NCBI GenBank assembly: GCA_018780805.1
Contig: JADMJD010000168.1
Span: 2,281-66,280 of the forward strand
Direction: 5' to 3'
Origin: Rubrivivax sp.
GTDB taxonomy: Bacteria > Pseudomonadota > Gammaproteobacteria > Burkholderiales > Burkholderiaceae_C
Length of the DNA stretch: 64,000 nucleotides
Shown here: one piece after another, positions 8,653 through 17,326 of the stretch
How positions within the stretch are numbered: the first letter of the stretch is position 1
How the letters are laid out: each line of letters opens with the position of its first letter
Notes under the pieces: model-generated
The model's input: the letters and a program-made list of their open reading frames with translations, nothing else
Database searches by the model: none
Told to the model about the DNA's origin: nothing
Program-made: the position numbers and the translations under genes

Positions 8653-9603
8653 TCAGGCGAAGTGGTCGAAGCCGCGCAGCTCGGCCAACACCGGCCGGCC
8701 CTGGGCGTCCACCACCCGCAGGCCGGGCCGCGCGTCGATGCTGCCGATGGGCGTGACGGCCACGCCGGCCGCCGCACCGGCGGTACGCACCGCGTCGTCG
8801 TGTGCCGGCGGCGCAGTGAACAGCAATTCGTAGTCGTCGCCCCCGGCCAGCACGCAGGTCTGCTGCCAGGCCGCGCTCTGGCGCGCCAGCACCGCGCTGC
8901 GCGGGATCGCATCGCGGTCCAGCGTGGCGCCGGTGCCCGAGGCTTTGAGCACGTGCTGCAGATCGCCGAGCAGGCCGTCGCTGAGGTCGATGGCGCTGCT
9001 GGCCACGCCGCGCAGCGTCTGCCCCAGCGCCACGCGAGGCTGCGGTGTCTCCATCGCCAGGCGCACGGTCTCGAAGTCGGCGCCCGGCAGGACCAGCGTG
9101 CCGCGGAAGACCTCCAGCGCCAGCCGTGCATCACCCAGCGTGCCGCTCACCCAGAGCCGGTCGCCGGCGCGCGCACCGCGGCGCAGCAGGGCCTGGCCGA
9201 CCGGCACCTCGCCAAAGGCCGTGATGCAGATGTTCAGCGGCCCGGCCGTGGTGTCGCCACCCACCAGCTCGATGCCGTATGCACTGGCCAGGCGGTGCAG
9301 GCCGAGCGCAAAGCCGCGCAGGAAATCACGGTCCACCTTGGGCAGTGCCAGTGCCAGCGTGAAGGCCAGCGGGCGCGCCCCACAGGCCGCGAGGTCGGAC
9401 AGGTTCACCGCCAGCGCCTTGTGGCCCAGGCGCTCTGGCGCGACGGTGGACAGGAAGTGCCGGCCTTCGACCAGCATGTCACTGGACACGGCCAGATGCT
9501 GACCTGCAGCGGGCGCGAACAGCGCGCAATCGTCGCCCACGCCCAGCGTGGCCCGCTGCACCGGCCAGCTGAAGTACTCGGCAATCAGGTCGAATTCACC
9601 CAT
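8653..9603 (-). CDS. thiL: Thiamine-monophosphate kinase
   Basis: Phosphorylates thiamine monophosphate to thiamine diphosphate, the last step of cofactor synthesis. The 316-residue protein shows the AIR-synthase-like fold motifs: GDDCALF, LSDLAACGARP, VGGDTTAGP, LSDGLLGDL and GGDDYELLF. It is the first gene of thiL-pgpA-pncC and is divergent from the histone-like gene across 61 bp. Confidence 0.94.
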   Translation of the reverse strand: MGEFDLIAEYFSWPVQRATLGVGDDCALFAPAAGQHLAVSSDMLVEGRHFLSTVAPERLGHKALAVNLSDLAACGARPLAFTLALALPKVDRDFLRGFALGLHRLASAYGIELVGGDTTAGPLNICITAFGEVPVGQALLRRGARAGDRLWVSGTLGDARLALEVFRGTLVLPGADFETVRLAMETPQPRVALGQTLRGVASSAIDLSDGLLGDLQHVLKASGTGATLDRDAIPRSAVLARQSAAWQQTCVLAGGDDYELLFTAPPAHDDAVRTAGAAAGVAVTPIGSIDARPGLRVVDAQGRPVLAELRGFDHFA

Positions 9604-9664
9604 GGCTTGATTATCGGCGGCGGCCCGCGCGCTACAGTCGCGCCGTCAACTTACAGGAGAAACC

Positions 9665-10180
9665 ATGGCCACTCGCCAAAGCAAGAACCCCGAACTCGCA
9701 CAAGCCAAAGCCAGCCTGAACGACGCCGCACAACATGTGCGCAAGGCCATGCACGACAAGATCGAAGACGTGAAGGGTGCGGCCGCCGCCGAACTGGCCA
9801 AGGCCAAGGCCGCGGCGCTGAAGAAAAGCGGCGTGGCGCAGGACAAGGTGGAATCGGTGCTGAAGAAGGCCGAGTCGCGCCTGCACAAGGTGATCGCCAA
9901 GGCCCAGAAATCGCTGGACAAGGCCGTGCGCCAGGCCAGCAAACACCTGCCGGCCGCGGTGAAGCCGGCCAGTGCAGCGGTGGCACCTGCGGCACCGGTG
10001 GTGGCTGCGAAGAAGGCCGCCGTCAAGAAGGTGGCAGCGCCCCTGGCCGCGGCGAAAAAGGCTCCGGCGAAAAAAGTGCCTGCGAAGACCGCCCCGGCAA
10101 AGGCAGCCCCTGCCAAGAATGTCCCGGCGCCAAAGGTCGCAGCAAAGACAGTCGCAGCAAAGAAGACCCCCAAGGCCTGA
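9665..10180 (+). CDS. Histone H1-like nucleoid protein with Ala/Lys-rich tail
   Basis: Protein of 171 residues in two parts. About residues 1-100 form a charged helical region (KASLNDAAQHVRKAMHDKI onward). The C-terminal 70 residues are low-complexity repeats of AAKKAPAKK type, closely like eukaryotic H1 tails and AlgP/HphA-type bacterial proteins. It probably binds DNA non-specifically. A good ribosome site (AGGAGA at 9655-9660) precedes ATG 9665. The number of tail repeats is likely to vary between strains. Confidence 0.78.
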   Translation: MATRQSKNPELAQAKASLNDAAQHVRKAMHDKIEDVKGAAAAELAKAKAAALKKSGVAQDKVESVLKKAESRLHKVIAKAQKSLDKAVRQASKHLPAAVKPASAAVAPAAPVVAAKKAAVKKVAAPLAAAKKAPAKKVPAKTAPAKAAPAKNVPAPKVAAKTVAAKKTPKA

Positions 10181-10183
10181 GTT

Positions 10184-13100
10184 TCAGACCTTCACTGCGA
10201 TGGCACGCGCCATCGCACCTGCCATCGCGTCGAGCAGCCGGGCCAGGTCCAGCGGCTTGGTCAGGTAGTCGTCGAACCCTGCGGCGCGCGCCTGCGCCAG
10301 GTCGTCGCTCATCGCGTTGGCGCTGACGGCGATGACCGGGATGCTGCGGGTGCGCTCATCGGCCCGCAGCGCCCGCAACACCTCGTAGCCGCTCATGCCG
10401 GGCAACTGGATGTCCAGCAGGATCAGGTCGGGTTGCAGGCTGCGCGCCAGCGCCAGGCCGGGCTCGGGCAGATCGGCCAGCGTCAGCGCGGTGCCCGGCC
10501 GGTGCGCCAGCATGCCTTGCATCAGCAGCTGGTTGACCGCGTTGTCTTCAATGTAGAGCACGCGGCAAGCTTCGACGGGCGCGGGGTCGGGCGGGACGAC
10601 GGCCGTTGCAGCCGTTGCGGGCGCTGCAGATGCCGGTAAGGCCCCAGCACCAGCCACCGCGGCCGGCTGCAGCGTCACCCAGAAGCAGCTGCCGGTGCCC
10701 GGCGCGCTGTGCACGCCGATCTGGCCCTGCATCAAGCCGACCAGCGACTTGCTCAGCGCCAGGCCAATGCCGGCACCTTCGATGCTGCTGCCCGCGGCGT
10801 CCAGGCGCTCGAAGGCACGGAACAGGCGCTGCTGCTGGGCTTCGTCCAGCCCCGGCCCGTCGTCGGCCACCTCGATGTGCACGGCATCGTCGGCCCGGTG
10901 GCAGCGCAGCTGCACGGCACCGCCGGCACGGTTGTACTTGATGGCATTGGAGACCAGGTTCAGCAGCACCTGGCGCAGCCGCGTGCGGTCGGCCAGGGCC
11001 AGGCCGGCGCTGGCCGGCGGGCTGACACGCTGCATCTGCACACCCTGCGCCCGTGCGGTGGGTTGCATCAGGCGCAGGCACTCGTCGACCAGTTCATCCA
11101 CGTCCACCGGCTCCAGGCTCAAGGGCAGCGTGCCGGCTTCGATGCGCGCCAGGTCCAGCACCTCGTTGATCAGCGCCAGCAGGTGGTGGCCGCCTTGCAG
11201 GATCTGGTCCACCCGCAGCGCCTGCTCGGGCCGCAGCGGCTCGTCGCGGTCGCGCTGCAGCAACTGCCCAAAACCGAGGATGGCGTTCAGCGGCGTGCGC
11301 AGTTCGTGCGACATGCGCGAGAGGAACTCCGACTTCGCGCGGTTGGCACGTTCGGCTTCGTCACGCGCGGCGATCAACGCCACCTCGGCCTGTTTGCGGG
11401 CCGTGATGTCCCAGCCGTAGCTGACAAAACCTTCAAAGGCCCCGTGGCCGTCGAAGCGCGGGATGCCATGGTCGGCGACCCAGGCCCAGCCACCTGCGGC
11501 GGTGGCGACACGCAACTCCACCGCGTAGGCCTTGCGCCCGGAAAAGGCGTCGTAGAACAGCACCCGGCACACGGCCTGGTCATCGGGGTGCACGCGCTCG
11601 GTCCAGGACTCGGCCAGCATCTGCGCCATGCTGTGGCCCCGCAGTTGCAGCCAGGCCTGGTTGAACCAGGTGGCCTGCGCGTCGGCACCGCTCATCCAGA
11701 TCAGCGCCGGTGCGGCGTCGGCCATGGTGCGAAAACGCTGCTCGCTCTCGCGCAAGGCCAGCTGCGCCGCCACCTCGGCCGTCACATCGGTGAAGGTGCG
11801 CACCTGGCCGCCGTCGGCGGCAAAATGGGTGCGCACCTCGATCACGGTGCCGTCGGCGCGAGTGCGGCGGTAAAAGGCCTCGGTGGCCTTGCAGGCCGCA
11901 TTGTCGCCGGCCAGGTAGGCCCTCAGGCCGTCACGCTCCTCCACGCCTTCCAGGCGCTCCAGTGCCGGGCCGAAGTGGCCTTGTGCCACCTGCCACTGGC
12001 CCAGCTCGCGCAGCGTCGGGTGGGCCAGGAAAAAGGACTCCGGCACCTCCAGCAGGGCCAGTGCGCGCCGGTTCCAGGCGTGGATGCGCATGTCCACGTC
12101 GATACTGACCACACCTTGTGACAGGCTCTCCAGCGTGGTTTCCAGCACCTGCGACTTCTGCGCCAGCAACTGGCTGGCGCGCTGCGCCTCGGCGGCGGCC
12201 TGCTTCTGCACCGTGATGTCGCTGAACAGGCCGATGGCGCCGATCTTGCGGCCCTGGGCGTCGTGGATGGGTGTGGCGTTGTTGTAGCAGCTGACCTGGC
12301 GGCCGTCGGCCCGCGTGAGCGCGATCTCGTAGCTGCCCGACTGGCCCTGGGCGCGCAGCGCCACCTGGCGGCGGAAGATGTCCGCATTCGCCGCGTCGAC
12401 AAACTCCCAGATGGAGCGGCCCAACAAGGCCTCGCGCGGCAGGCCCAGCATGTGGCACATGGCGCGGTTGGCATCGGTGGTGCGCTGCTCGTTGTCGATG
12501 AACCAGAAACCCTCGTCGGTGTTGCGCAGCAGCAGGTCCAGCGTGCGCTGGTTGTCGAACAGTGCCGCGGCCGAGGCCACACGTTCGCTGACGTCCACGC
12601 AGACCATCGCAAAGCCACCTTCGGGCAGCGGCGTGCGCCGGGTCTCGATGCTGCGGCCGTCGGCACGGGTGCGCTGCGCGATGCTGCGCTCCGGGCGCGC
12701 GATGTCCGCCAGGCGGCGTTCCACTTCGGCCGACGGGTCGACATCGCCGTACTCGCCGCGCAGCGCCAGGTGCAGCACCCAGTCGCGCAGCGGTGTGCCG
12801 GGCACGTGCAGCGCCGGGTCGTCCAGCCCCACCAGTTCGGTCAGGCGCGCATTGACGGCCAACAAGCGGTACTGGGCATCGAAGATGCAGATGCCTTCGC
12901 CCACATGGTCGAATACCCGCTGCAGCAAGGTGTCGGCCTGCTCGGTCTCGCGCCGGCGGTCGGCCTCGGCCAGCCGCGCCGCCACCAGCGATTGGCGGGC
13001 CTGCTCGGCGCGGCGCGCCACCACGTACAGGCAGCCGCACAACAGCACCACCATGGTCAGCGCGACACGGGCCACCTCGGGCATGGGCCCGGCCGCCAGC

Positions 13101-13657
13101 GCCAGCCGCAGGCCCAGCGGCAGCACCACCAGCAGCGCAAACACCAGCGCCGCCGCCAGGTCGAACTGCAGCAGCATCATGCCGGCGATGCCCACGCCGG
13201 CCTGGATGAGGATCAGCGTGCCCACGCCGTCGGCATCGCCGGGCACCGCACCCACCCAGGCCAGCAGGCCCCAGACCGCCCCATGGGCCAGCGTGATGGT
13301 GCGGATGCGGCGCAGCCAGGGCCCGGTGTCGGGCCAGGCGGTGCGCTGGTCGGCCGCAGAGCGGGTGATCGGACCCGCCATCGGGTCGGCACGCAGGGCG
13401 CGGCGCCAGGCCCACGACCAGAGCACACGCAGGCCGATCACGACCGTCAGCAGCGCCAGCCACACCACGTGTGCCGCTTCGCCCCGGCCCAGCACCGCCA
13501 GCGCCAACGCGCCCACCGCCACGCTGGCCGCCATCACCATGCCGGCGCGGGCCGCATAGGCCTGCAGGCGCGCCACCTGCATCGCAGCCACGACCCGCGG
13601 CGCCGGCCCCGGGCGGCGCCGCGGGTCGGGCGTCTGGGGCGAGAGCGGCAACGCCAT
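10184..13657 (-). CDS. Multi-PAS hybrid sensor histidine kinase with receiver domain
   Basis: Protein of 1157 residues. Order: several membrane helices (about 35-215), four PAS-like domains (about 235-350, 365-485, 500-620, 635-755), HisKA with the phospho-His in SRMSHELRTPLNAILGF, HATPase (NLVSNAIKYN, DDGPGL, GAGIGLALSK) and a C-terminal receiver (YIEDNAVNQ, phospho-acceptor LLDIQLPG, Lys in LTKP). The signal is unknown; stacked PAS domains suggest redox, light or small-molecule sensing. No output regulator lies beside it, so signal probably leaves through a separate Hpt or response regulator. It ends 3 bp from the histone-like gene. Confidence 0.92.
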   Translation of the reverse strand: MALPLSPQTPDPRRRPGPAPRVVAAMQVARLQAYAARAGMVMAASVAVGALALAVLGRGEAAHVVWLALLTVVIGLRVLWSWAWRRALRADPMAGPITRSAADQRTAWPDTGPWLRRIRTITLAHGAVWGLLAWVGAVPGDADGVGTLILIQAGVGIAGMMLLQFDLAAALVFALLVVLPLGLRLALAAGPMPEVARVALTMVVLLCGCLYVVARRAEQARQSLVAARLAEADRRRETEQADTLLQRVFDHVGEGICIFDAQYRLLAVNARLTELVGLDDPALHVPGTPLRDWVLHLALRGEYGDVDPSAEVERRLADIARPERSIAQRTRADGRSIETRRTPLPEGGFAMVCVDVSERVASAAALFDNQRTLDLLLRNTDEGFWFIDNEQRTTDANRAMCHMLGLPREALLGRSIWEFVDAANADIFRRQVALRAQGQSGSYEIALTRADGRQVSCYNNATPIHDAQGRKIGAIGLFSDITVQKQAAAEAQRASQLLAQKSQVLETTLESLSQGVVSIDVDMRIHAWNRRALALLEVPESFFLAHPTLRELGQWQVAQGHFGPALERLEGVEERDGLRAYLAGDNAACKATEAFYRRTRADGTVIEVRTHFAADGGQVRTFTDVTAEVAAQLALRESEQRFRTMADAAPALIWMSGADAQATWFNQAWLQLRGHSMAQMLAESWTERVHPDDQAVCRVLFYDAFSGRKAYAVELRVATAAGGWAWVADHGIPRFDGHGAFEGFVSYGWDITARKQAEVALIAARDEAERANRAKSEFLSRMSHELRTPLNAILGFGQLLQRDRDEPLRPEQALRVDQILQGGHHLLALINEVLDLARIEAGTLPLSLEPVDVDELVDECLRLMQPTARAQGVQMQRVSPPASAGLALADRTRLRQVLLNLVSNAIKYNRAGGAVQLRCHRADDAVHIEVADDGPGLDEAQQQRLFRAFERLDAAGSSIEGAGIGLALSKSLVGLMQGQIGVHSAPGTGSCFWVTLQPAAVAGAGALPASAAPATAATAVVPPDPAPVEACRVLYIEDNAVNQLLMQGMLAHRPGTALTLADLPEPGLALARSLQPDLILLDIQLPGMSGYEVLRALRADERTRSIPVIAVSANAMSDDLAQARAAGFDDYLTKPLDLARLLDAMAGAMARAIAVKV

Positions 13658-13741
13658 GCCGTGATTCTGGGCTCAGGCGCGCCGCGGCCACAGCGGAAAT
13701 TCATGCGATGCTGGTGTTTTCCATCGACAGGAAAGCGGGTC

Positions 13742-14086
13742 ATGGCCCTGGTCTATTCCACCGACGCGGGCCGCATGTGCCCGCAATGCCGGCAGCCGCA
13801 AGCCCAATGCCGCTGCGCCGCCACCGCCCAGGCCGGGGCCATGGGCGACGGCCGGGTGCGCGTCAGCCGCGAAACCCAGCGCCGCGGCGGCAAGACCGTC
13901 ACCGTGGTGCGCGGCCTGCCGCTGCACGCCGAGGCCCTGGCCACCCTGGGCAAACGCCTGCGCAGCACCTGCGGCACCGGCGGCACCGCCAAGGACGGTG
14001 TGCTGGAGTTGCAGGGTGACCATGTCGAACGGGTGCTCGCGGTCCTGGTGGCGGACGGGTTTGCCGCCAAGCGCGGCGGTGGCTGA
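13742..14086 (+). CDS. yciH: SUI1/eIF1-like translation factor YciH
   Basis: Protein of 114 residues with the SUI1 fold: RRGGKTVTVVRGLPL, then KRLRSTCGTGGTAKDGVLEL, then a C-terminal VLVADGFAAK. The N-terminus carries a CPQC...CRC cysteine cluster that could form a zinc knuckle. Bacterial SUI1 proteins are thought to influence initiation fidelity or stress translation. ATG 13742 follows an AGGAAAG site at 13729-13735. A much longer open frame upstream is only the antisense shadow of the kinase gene. Confidence 0.9.
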   Translation: MALVYSTDAGRMCPQCRQPQAQCRCAATAQAGAMGDGRVRVSRETQRRGGKTVTVVRGLPLHAEALATLGKRLRSTCGTGGTAKDGVLELQGDHVERVLAVLVADGFAAKRGGG

Positions 14087-14097
14087 GCAGGTCGGCG

Positions 14098-15045
14098 TCA
14101 GAGGTCCAGCACCAGGCGGCCGCCCGCCGCGCGTGAGCAGCAGGGCAGGAACCGGTCCTGCGCCGCCTGCTCCTCGGGTGTCAGGTACAGGTCTCGGTGT
14201 TCGATGGCGCCGGCCAGCACCGGTGTCAGGCAGGTGCCGCAGACCCCTTGTTCACACAACGTGGCCAACGGCACCCCCGCGGCCTGCAGCACCTCGGCCG
14301 CGCTGCGGTCGGCCGGCACCAGGAAACATCGGCCCGAGCGCTGCAGTTCGATCTCGAAGGGCTGGTCACCGGTCGCCGCTGTGGGCGCCGCGGCAAAGGC
14401 CTCCTGGTGCAGCGCGTGGGCCGGCCAGCCGGCGGCAAGGGCCTGGGCCCGTGCCGCGGCCATGAAACCCGCCGGGCCGCAGACGTAGAGCTGCGCGCCG
14501 GCCACCGGCGCGGCCAGCACGGCGCCCAGGTCCAGCGGTGTGGCGTCGTCGGCGTGCAGTTGCACATTGCCCGCAAACCGCGGCGCCTGCAAACGGGCCG
14601 TGAAGGCCATGCGCGCACGGCTGCGGCCGGCGTGGTGCAGCACAAACGGCGCGCCCTGCACCACCAGGTGTTCGGCCATCGCCAACAAGGGCGTGATGCC
14701 GATGCCTCCGGCCAGCAGCAGGCTGAACGGCGCCGCTTCGCGCAGCGGGAAGTGGTTGCGCGGTGCGCTGATCTGCAGCACATCGCCTTCGGCCACCTGC
14801 GCATGCATTGCCCGCGAGCCACCACGGCCGCCGGCCTCGTGCAACACGGCGATGCGGTAGCAACCGTCGTCCTCCGGCGCGTTGCACAACGAGTACGGGC
14901 GTGTGTGGCCCGCCGGGCCGGTGACGTCGATGTGGGCGCCGGCTGTGACGGCCGGCAGGGCCGCACCGTCCAGCGGCGCCAGCAGGAAGCTGGCCACGCC
15001 CTCGGCTTCCACCGCCTTGTGGCGGACCCGGACGGCGAAGCCCAC
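14098..15045 (-). CDS. PDR/VanB-type oxygenase reductase (FMN, NAD, [2Fe-2S])
   Basis: Electron-transfer partner of the upstream Rieske oxygenase. It has 315 residues from GTG 15045, which starts 1 base after the oxygenase stop; the open frame further upstream overlaps the oxygenase and is not used. Domains: FMN-binding barrel (RPYSLCNAPEDD), NAD domain (LLAGGIGITPLLAM, VCGPAGFM) and C-terminal plant-type ferredoxin with CEQGVCGTC plus a late Cys (LPCCSRA). This FMN-NAD-ferredoxin order is diagnostic of phthalate dioxygenase reductase and vanillate demethylase VanB. Confidence 0.9.
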   Translation of the reverse strand: MGFAVRVRHKAVEAEGVASFLLAPLDGAALPAVTAGAHIDVTGPAGHTRPYSLCNAPEDDGCYRIAVLHEAGGRGGSRAMHAQVAEGDVLQISAPRNHFPLREAAPFSLLLAGGIGITPLLAMAEHLVVQGAPFVLHHAGRSRARMAFTARLQAPRFAGNVQLHADDATPLDLGAVLAAPVAGAQLYVCGPAGFMAAARAQALAAGWPAHALHQEAFAAAPTAATGDQPFEIELQRSGRCFLVPADRSAAEVLQAAGVPLATLCEQGVCGTCLTPVLAGAIEHRDLYLTPEEQAAQDRFLPCCSRAAGGRLVLDL

Positions 15046-15046
15046 C

Positions 15047-16240
15047 TCAGGGCTGGCGCAGGTAGTTGCCGGCTTCGAAGACCACCGGCGGGGCCTCCGG
15101 GTCGCGGCTGACGCCGGCCGGGTCCTGCCCGGCGGCGACGGCATCCAGCTGGCGCTGCAGGAAACGCCGCAGCATCACGATGCCGCGGTCGCTGGTGGCC
15201 AGGTGTTCCTCGGAGTGCGCGGCGATGGCGCCCTGGCTGACCTGGGCCTCGTAGTCGCCCGGGTAGGCCTGGTGCTCGGCTTCGCTGAGCTCTTCCCAGA
15301 GCTTGCCGTTCAGGCGCGAGCGCATGCGCACCAGCTCGCCGGCTTCCTTCACGCGGCCCACCACGTAGATGCGGAAGTGCGTGTCGTCCATCGGCAGCAC
15401 CCAGCCGATGGACTCCACCCGGCCGTAACGCCCGATGCGCGGGCTGGGGATCACGCGCAGCGTGGGCACGGCCGCTTCGCTCACGCGGTGCAGCGTGTTG
15501 CCGTCGGGCAACTGCCGCAGCGACACCGTCTTCACGCCCAGCGCCGTGGTCTCCCAGCTCACCTGCGGCATTAGCGCCATCTGCTCGACGAACTGCGTGC
15601 CGCTGAAACTGGCGTGCAGGATCACGACATGGAACGGGTCGACCAGGTTGTCGTAGTGCTGCAGCCAGTTGCAGGGGATCACGGGCGGGCCGCCGCCGCC
15701 GATGCTGTGGTCGTCAGCCTCCAGGAACTCGCCCTCGTCCAGGGTCTCCAGCGCGTCGTAACGCGGCAGCACCGGCTTGCGATCGGGCGGGCCCAGGTAG
15801 GCCCAGACCAGGCCGTAACGCTCCTCCACCGGGTACCAGGGCTGGCGCACCTTGCCACGTGCCCGTTCGCCGCCTTGGGGCTCGCAGGGCTGCTCCAGGC
15901 AATGGCCCTGCACATCGAACAACCAGCCGTGGTAACAGCAGCGGATGCCGCGTTCTTCCACCTTGCCGTAATACAGCGACGAACCCCGGTGCGCGCAACG
16001 CGGGTGCACCAGGCCCGGCCGGCCAGCGCCATCGCGGAACAGGATCAGGTCCTCGCCCAGCACGCGCAGCTGGCGCGGCACGGCGCCGGCATCGGCCGCC
16101 AGGCCCACCGGGTGCCAGTAGCGGCGCAACAACTCGCCCATCGGCGTGCCGGCGCCCACCTCCGTCAAGGCGGCGTTGTGCTGCGGTGGTGGGCGGCCAT
16201 AGGCGGTGCCGGTGTCGACGGTGATCGGGATGGTCTTCAT
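15047..16240 (-). CDS. Rieske non-heme iron oxygenase, terminal component
   Basis: Catalytic component of 397 residues that hydroxylates or demethylates an aromatic acid using electrons from the next gene. The Rieske cluster ligands are visible as CAHRG and CCYHGW. The mononuclear iron site is in NLVDPFHVVILH (Asp/His/His). The sequence resembles the phthalate dioxygenase/vanillate O-demethylase (VanA) side of the family, not naphthalene dioxygenases with a separate beta subunit. Substrate unknown. It lies in an order Bug protein - oxygenase - reductase with a divergent LysR gene, suggesting uptake, oxidation and control of one compound. Confidence 0.9.
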   Translation of the reverse strand: MKTIPITVDTGTAYGRPPPQHNAALTEVGAGTPMGELLRRYWHPVGLAADAGAVPRQLRVLGEDLILFRDGAGRPGLVHPRCAHRGSSLYYGKVEERGIRCCYHGWLFDVQGHCLEQPCEPQGGERARGKVRQPWYPVEERYGLVWAYLGPPDRKPVLPRYDALETLDEGEFLEADDHSIGGGGPPVIPCNWLQHYDNLVDPFHVVILHASFSGTQFVEQMALMPQVSWETTALGVKTVSLRQLPDGNTLHRVSEAAVPTLRVIPSPRIGRYGRVESIGWVLPMDDTHFRIYVVGRVKEAGELVRMRSRLNGKLWEELSEAEHQAYPGDYEAQVSQGAIAAHSEEHLATSDRGIVMLRRFLQRQLDAVAAGQDPAGVSRDPEAPPVVFEAGNYLRQP

Positions 16241-16255
16241 CGGCTCACTCCAGCG

Positions 16256-17245
16256 TCATTCCATCGTCACCCGGCCCGACGCGATCACGGCCGCCCATTG
16301 CGGAATCTCCGCCTGCAGGTTGGCCGCAAATTCGCCCGGTGTGTTGCCCAAGGGCTCGAAGCCCAGGGCCAGCAGCTTGTCGCGTGCAGCAGGGGCCTGT
16401 GTCAACTCGCGCAGCAGCGCCACGAGCTTGTCCACCAGCGGCGCCGGCATCCGCGCCGGGGCCATGAAGCCCATCCAGCTGTCGAGCGCAAAACCGTCGA
16501 AGCCCTGCTCGGTGAAGGTAGGCACCTGCGGCAGCGTGCCCACACGCCGCGAGCCGGTGATGCCCATCACCTTGATCTTGCCGGCCTGCAGGTGGCCCTT
16601 GGCGGTGGACGGGTTGGCCCAGGCGATGTCGAGCACGCCGCCGAACATGTCCAGGTGCGCCGGCGCTTCGCCCTTGTAGGGCACATGCTCCAGCGGCAGG
16701 CCGGTCTTCTGCTTCAGCAGCTCGCCCATGATGTGCGCGGCCGAGCCGATGCCCCAGGTGCCGTAGGTCACGCGGCCCTTGGCCTTGCCCCAGGCCACCA
16801 GCTCCTTCAGGTTGTTCGCCGGGTTGGTGGCGGGCACCACCAGCATCGGGCCGCCGGTGCCGATCTGTGTCAGCGGCTGGAAATCGCGCTGCGGGTCGTA
16901 GGGCACCTTCTTCTGCAGCAGCGGCACGGTGGTGTGCGTGAGCGACAGCGTCAGCAGCAGGTTGTAGCCATCGGGCGCCGACTTGGCGATGTAGTCGGCC
17001 GCGACGATGCCGCTGGCACCGGGTTTGGCGTCGATGATCACCGGCTGGCCCCAGCGTTTGTTGATCTCGTCGCCGTAGACCCGCGCGATGGCGTCGATGG
17101 GCCCGCCGGCGGTGCCGAAGGGCACGATGCGGATGGGTTTGCTGGGGTAGGGCCCGTCCTGCGCCTGCGCGCCCAGGCCCCACAACAACATCCCGCCACC
17201 GAGGCCACCGAGCACGCGCCGCCGTTGTGCATCCTGTCGCATCAT
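16256..17245 (-). CDS. Bug family (TctC) periplasmic solute-binding protein
   Basis: Periplasmic carboxylate-binding protein of 329 residues. The N-terminus has a signal with RRRVLGG, possibly Tat type, ending AQAQD. Family motifs: YPSKPIRIVPFGTAGG, KPGASG, VPYKGEAP, DIAWANP and TFTEQGFDGFA. No TctA/TctB membrane genes are near, the usual situation for the expanded Bug family of Burkholderiales. It is 15 bp upstream of the Rieske oxygenase gene and probably captures that enzyme's substrate. Confidence 0.9.
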   Translation of the reverse strand: MMRQDAQRRRVLGGLGGGMLLWGLGAQAQDGPYPSKPIRIVPFGTAGGPIDAIARVYGDEINKRWGQPVIIDAKPGASGIVAADYIAKSAPDGYNLLLTLSLTHTTVPLLQKKVPYDPQRDFQPLTQIGTGGPMLVVPATNPANNLKELVAWGKAKGRVTYGTWGIGSAAHIMGELLKQKTGLPLEHVPYKGEAPAHLDMFGGVLDIAWANPSTAKGHLQAGKIKVMGITGSRRVGTLPQVPTFTEQGFDGFALDSWMGFMAPARMPAPLVDKLVALLRELTQAPAARDKLLALGFEPLGNTPGEFAANLQAEIPQWAAVIASGRVTME

Positions 17246-17326
17246 CTGTCTCCGCTCTGTTCTTGATGTGGCGCAAGCCTACGGCGCTGCTTGACCGGGA
17301 TCCAATCGAACGCATGGATACGACAT

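Noticed and set aside
9607-9638. TTGATT/TACAGT promoter for the histone-like gene
   Set aside because: The spacer is 20 bases, outside the usual range, so it is not reported as a promoter.
12263-14086. Very long plus-strand frame opposite the hybrid kinase
   Set aside because: Composition is Gln/His/Arg-rich shadow of the kinase codons; only its last 345 bp (SUI1) are a real gene.
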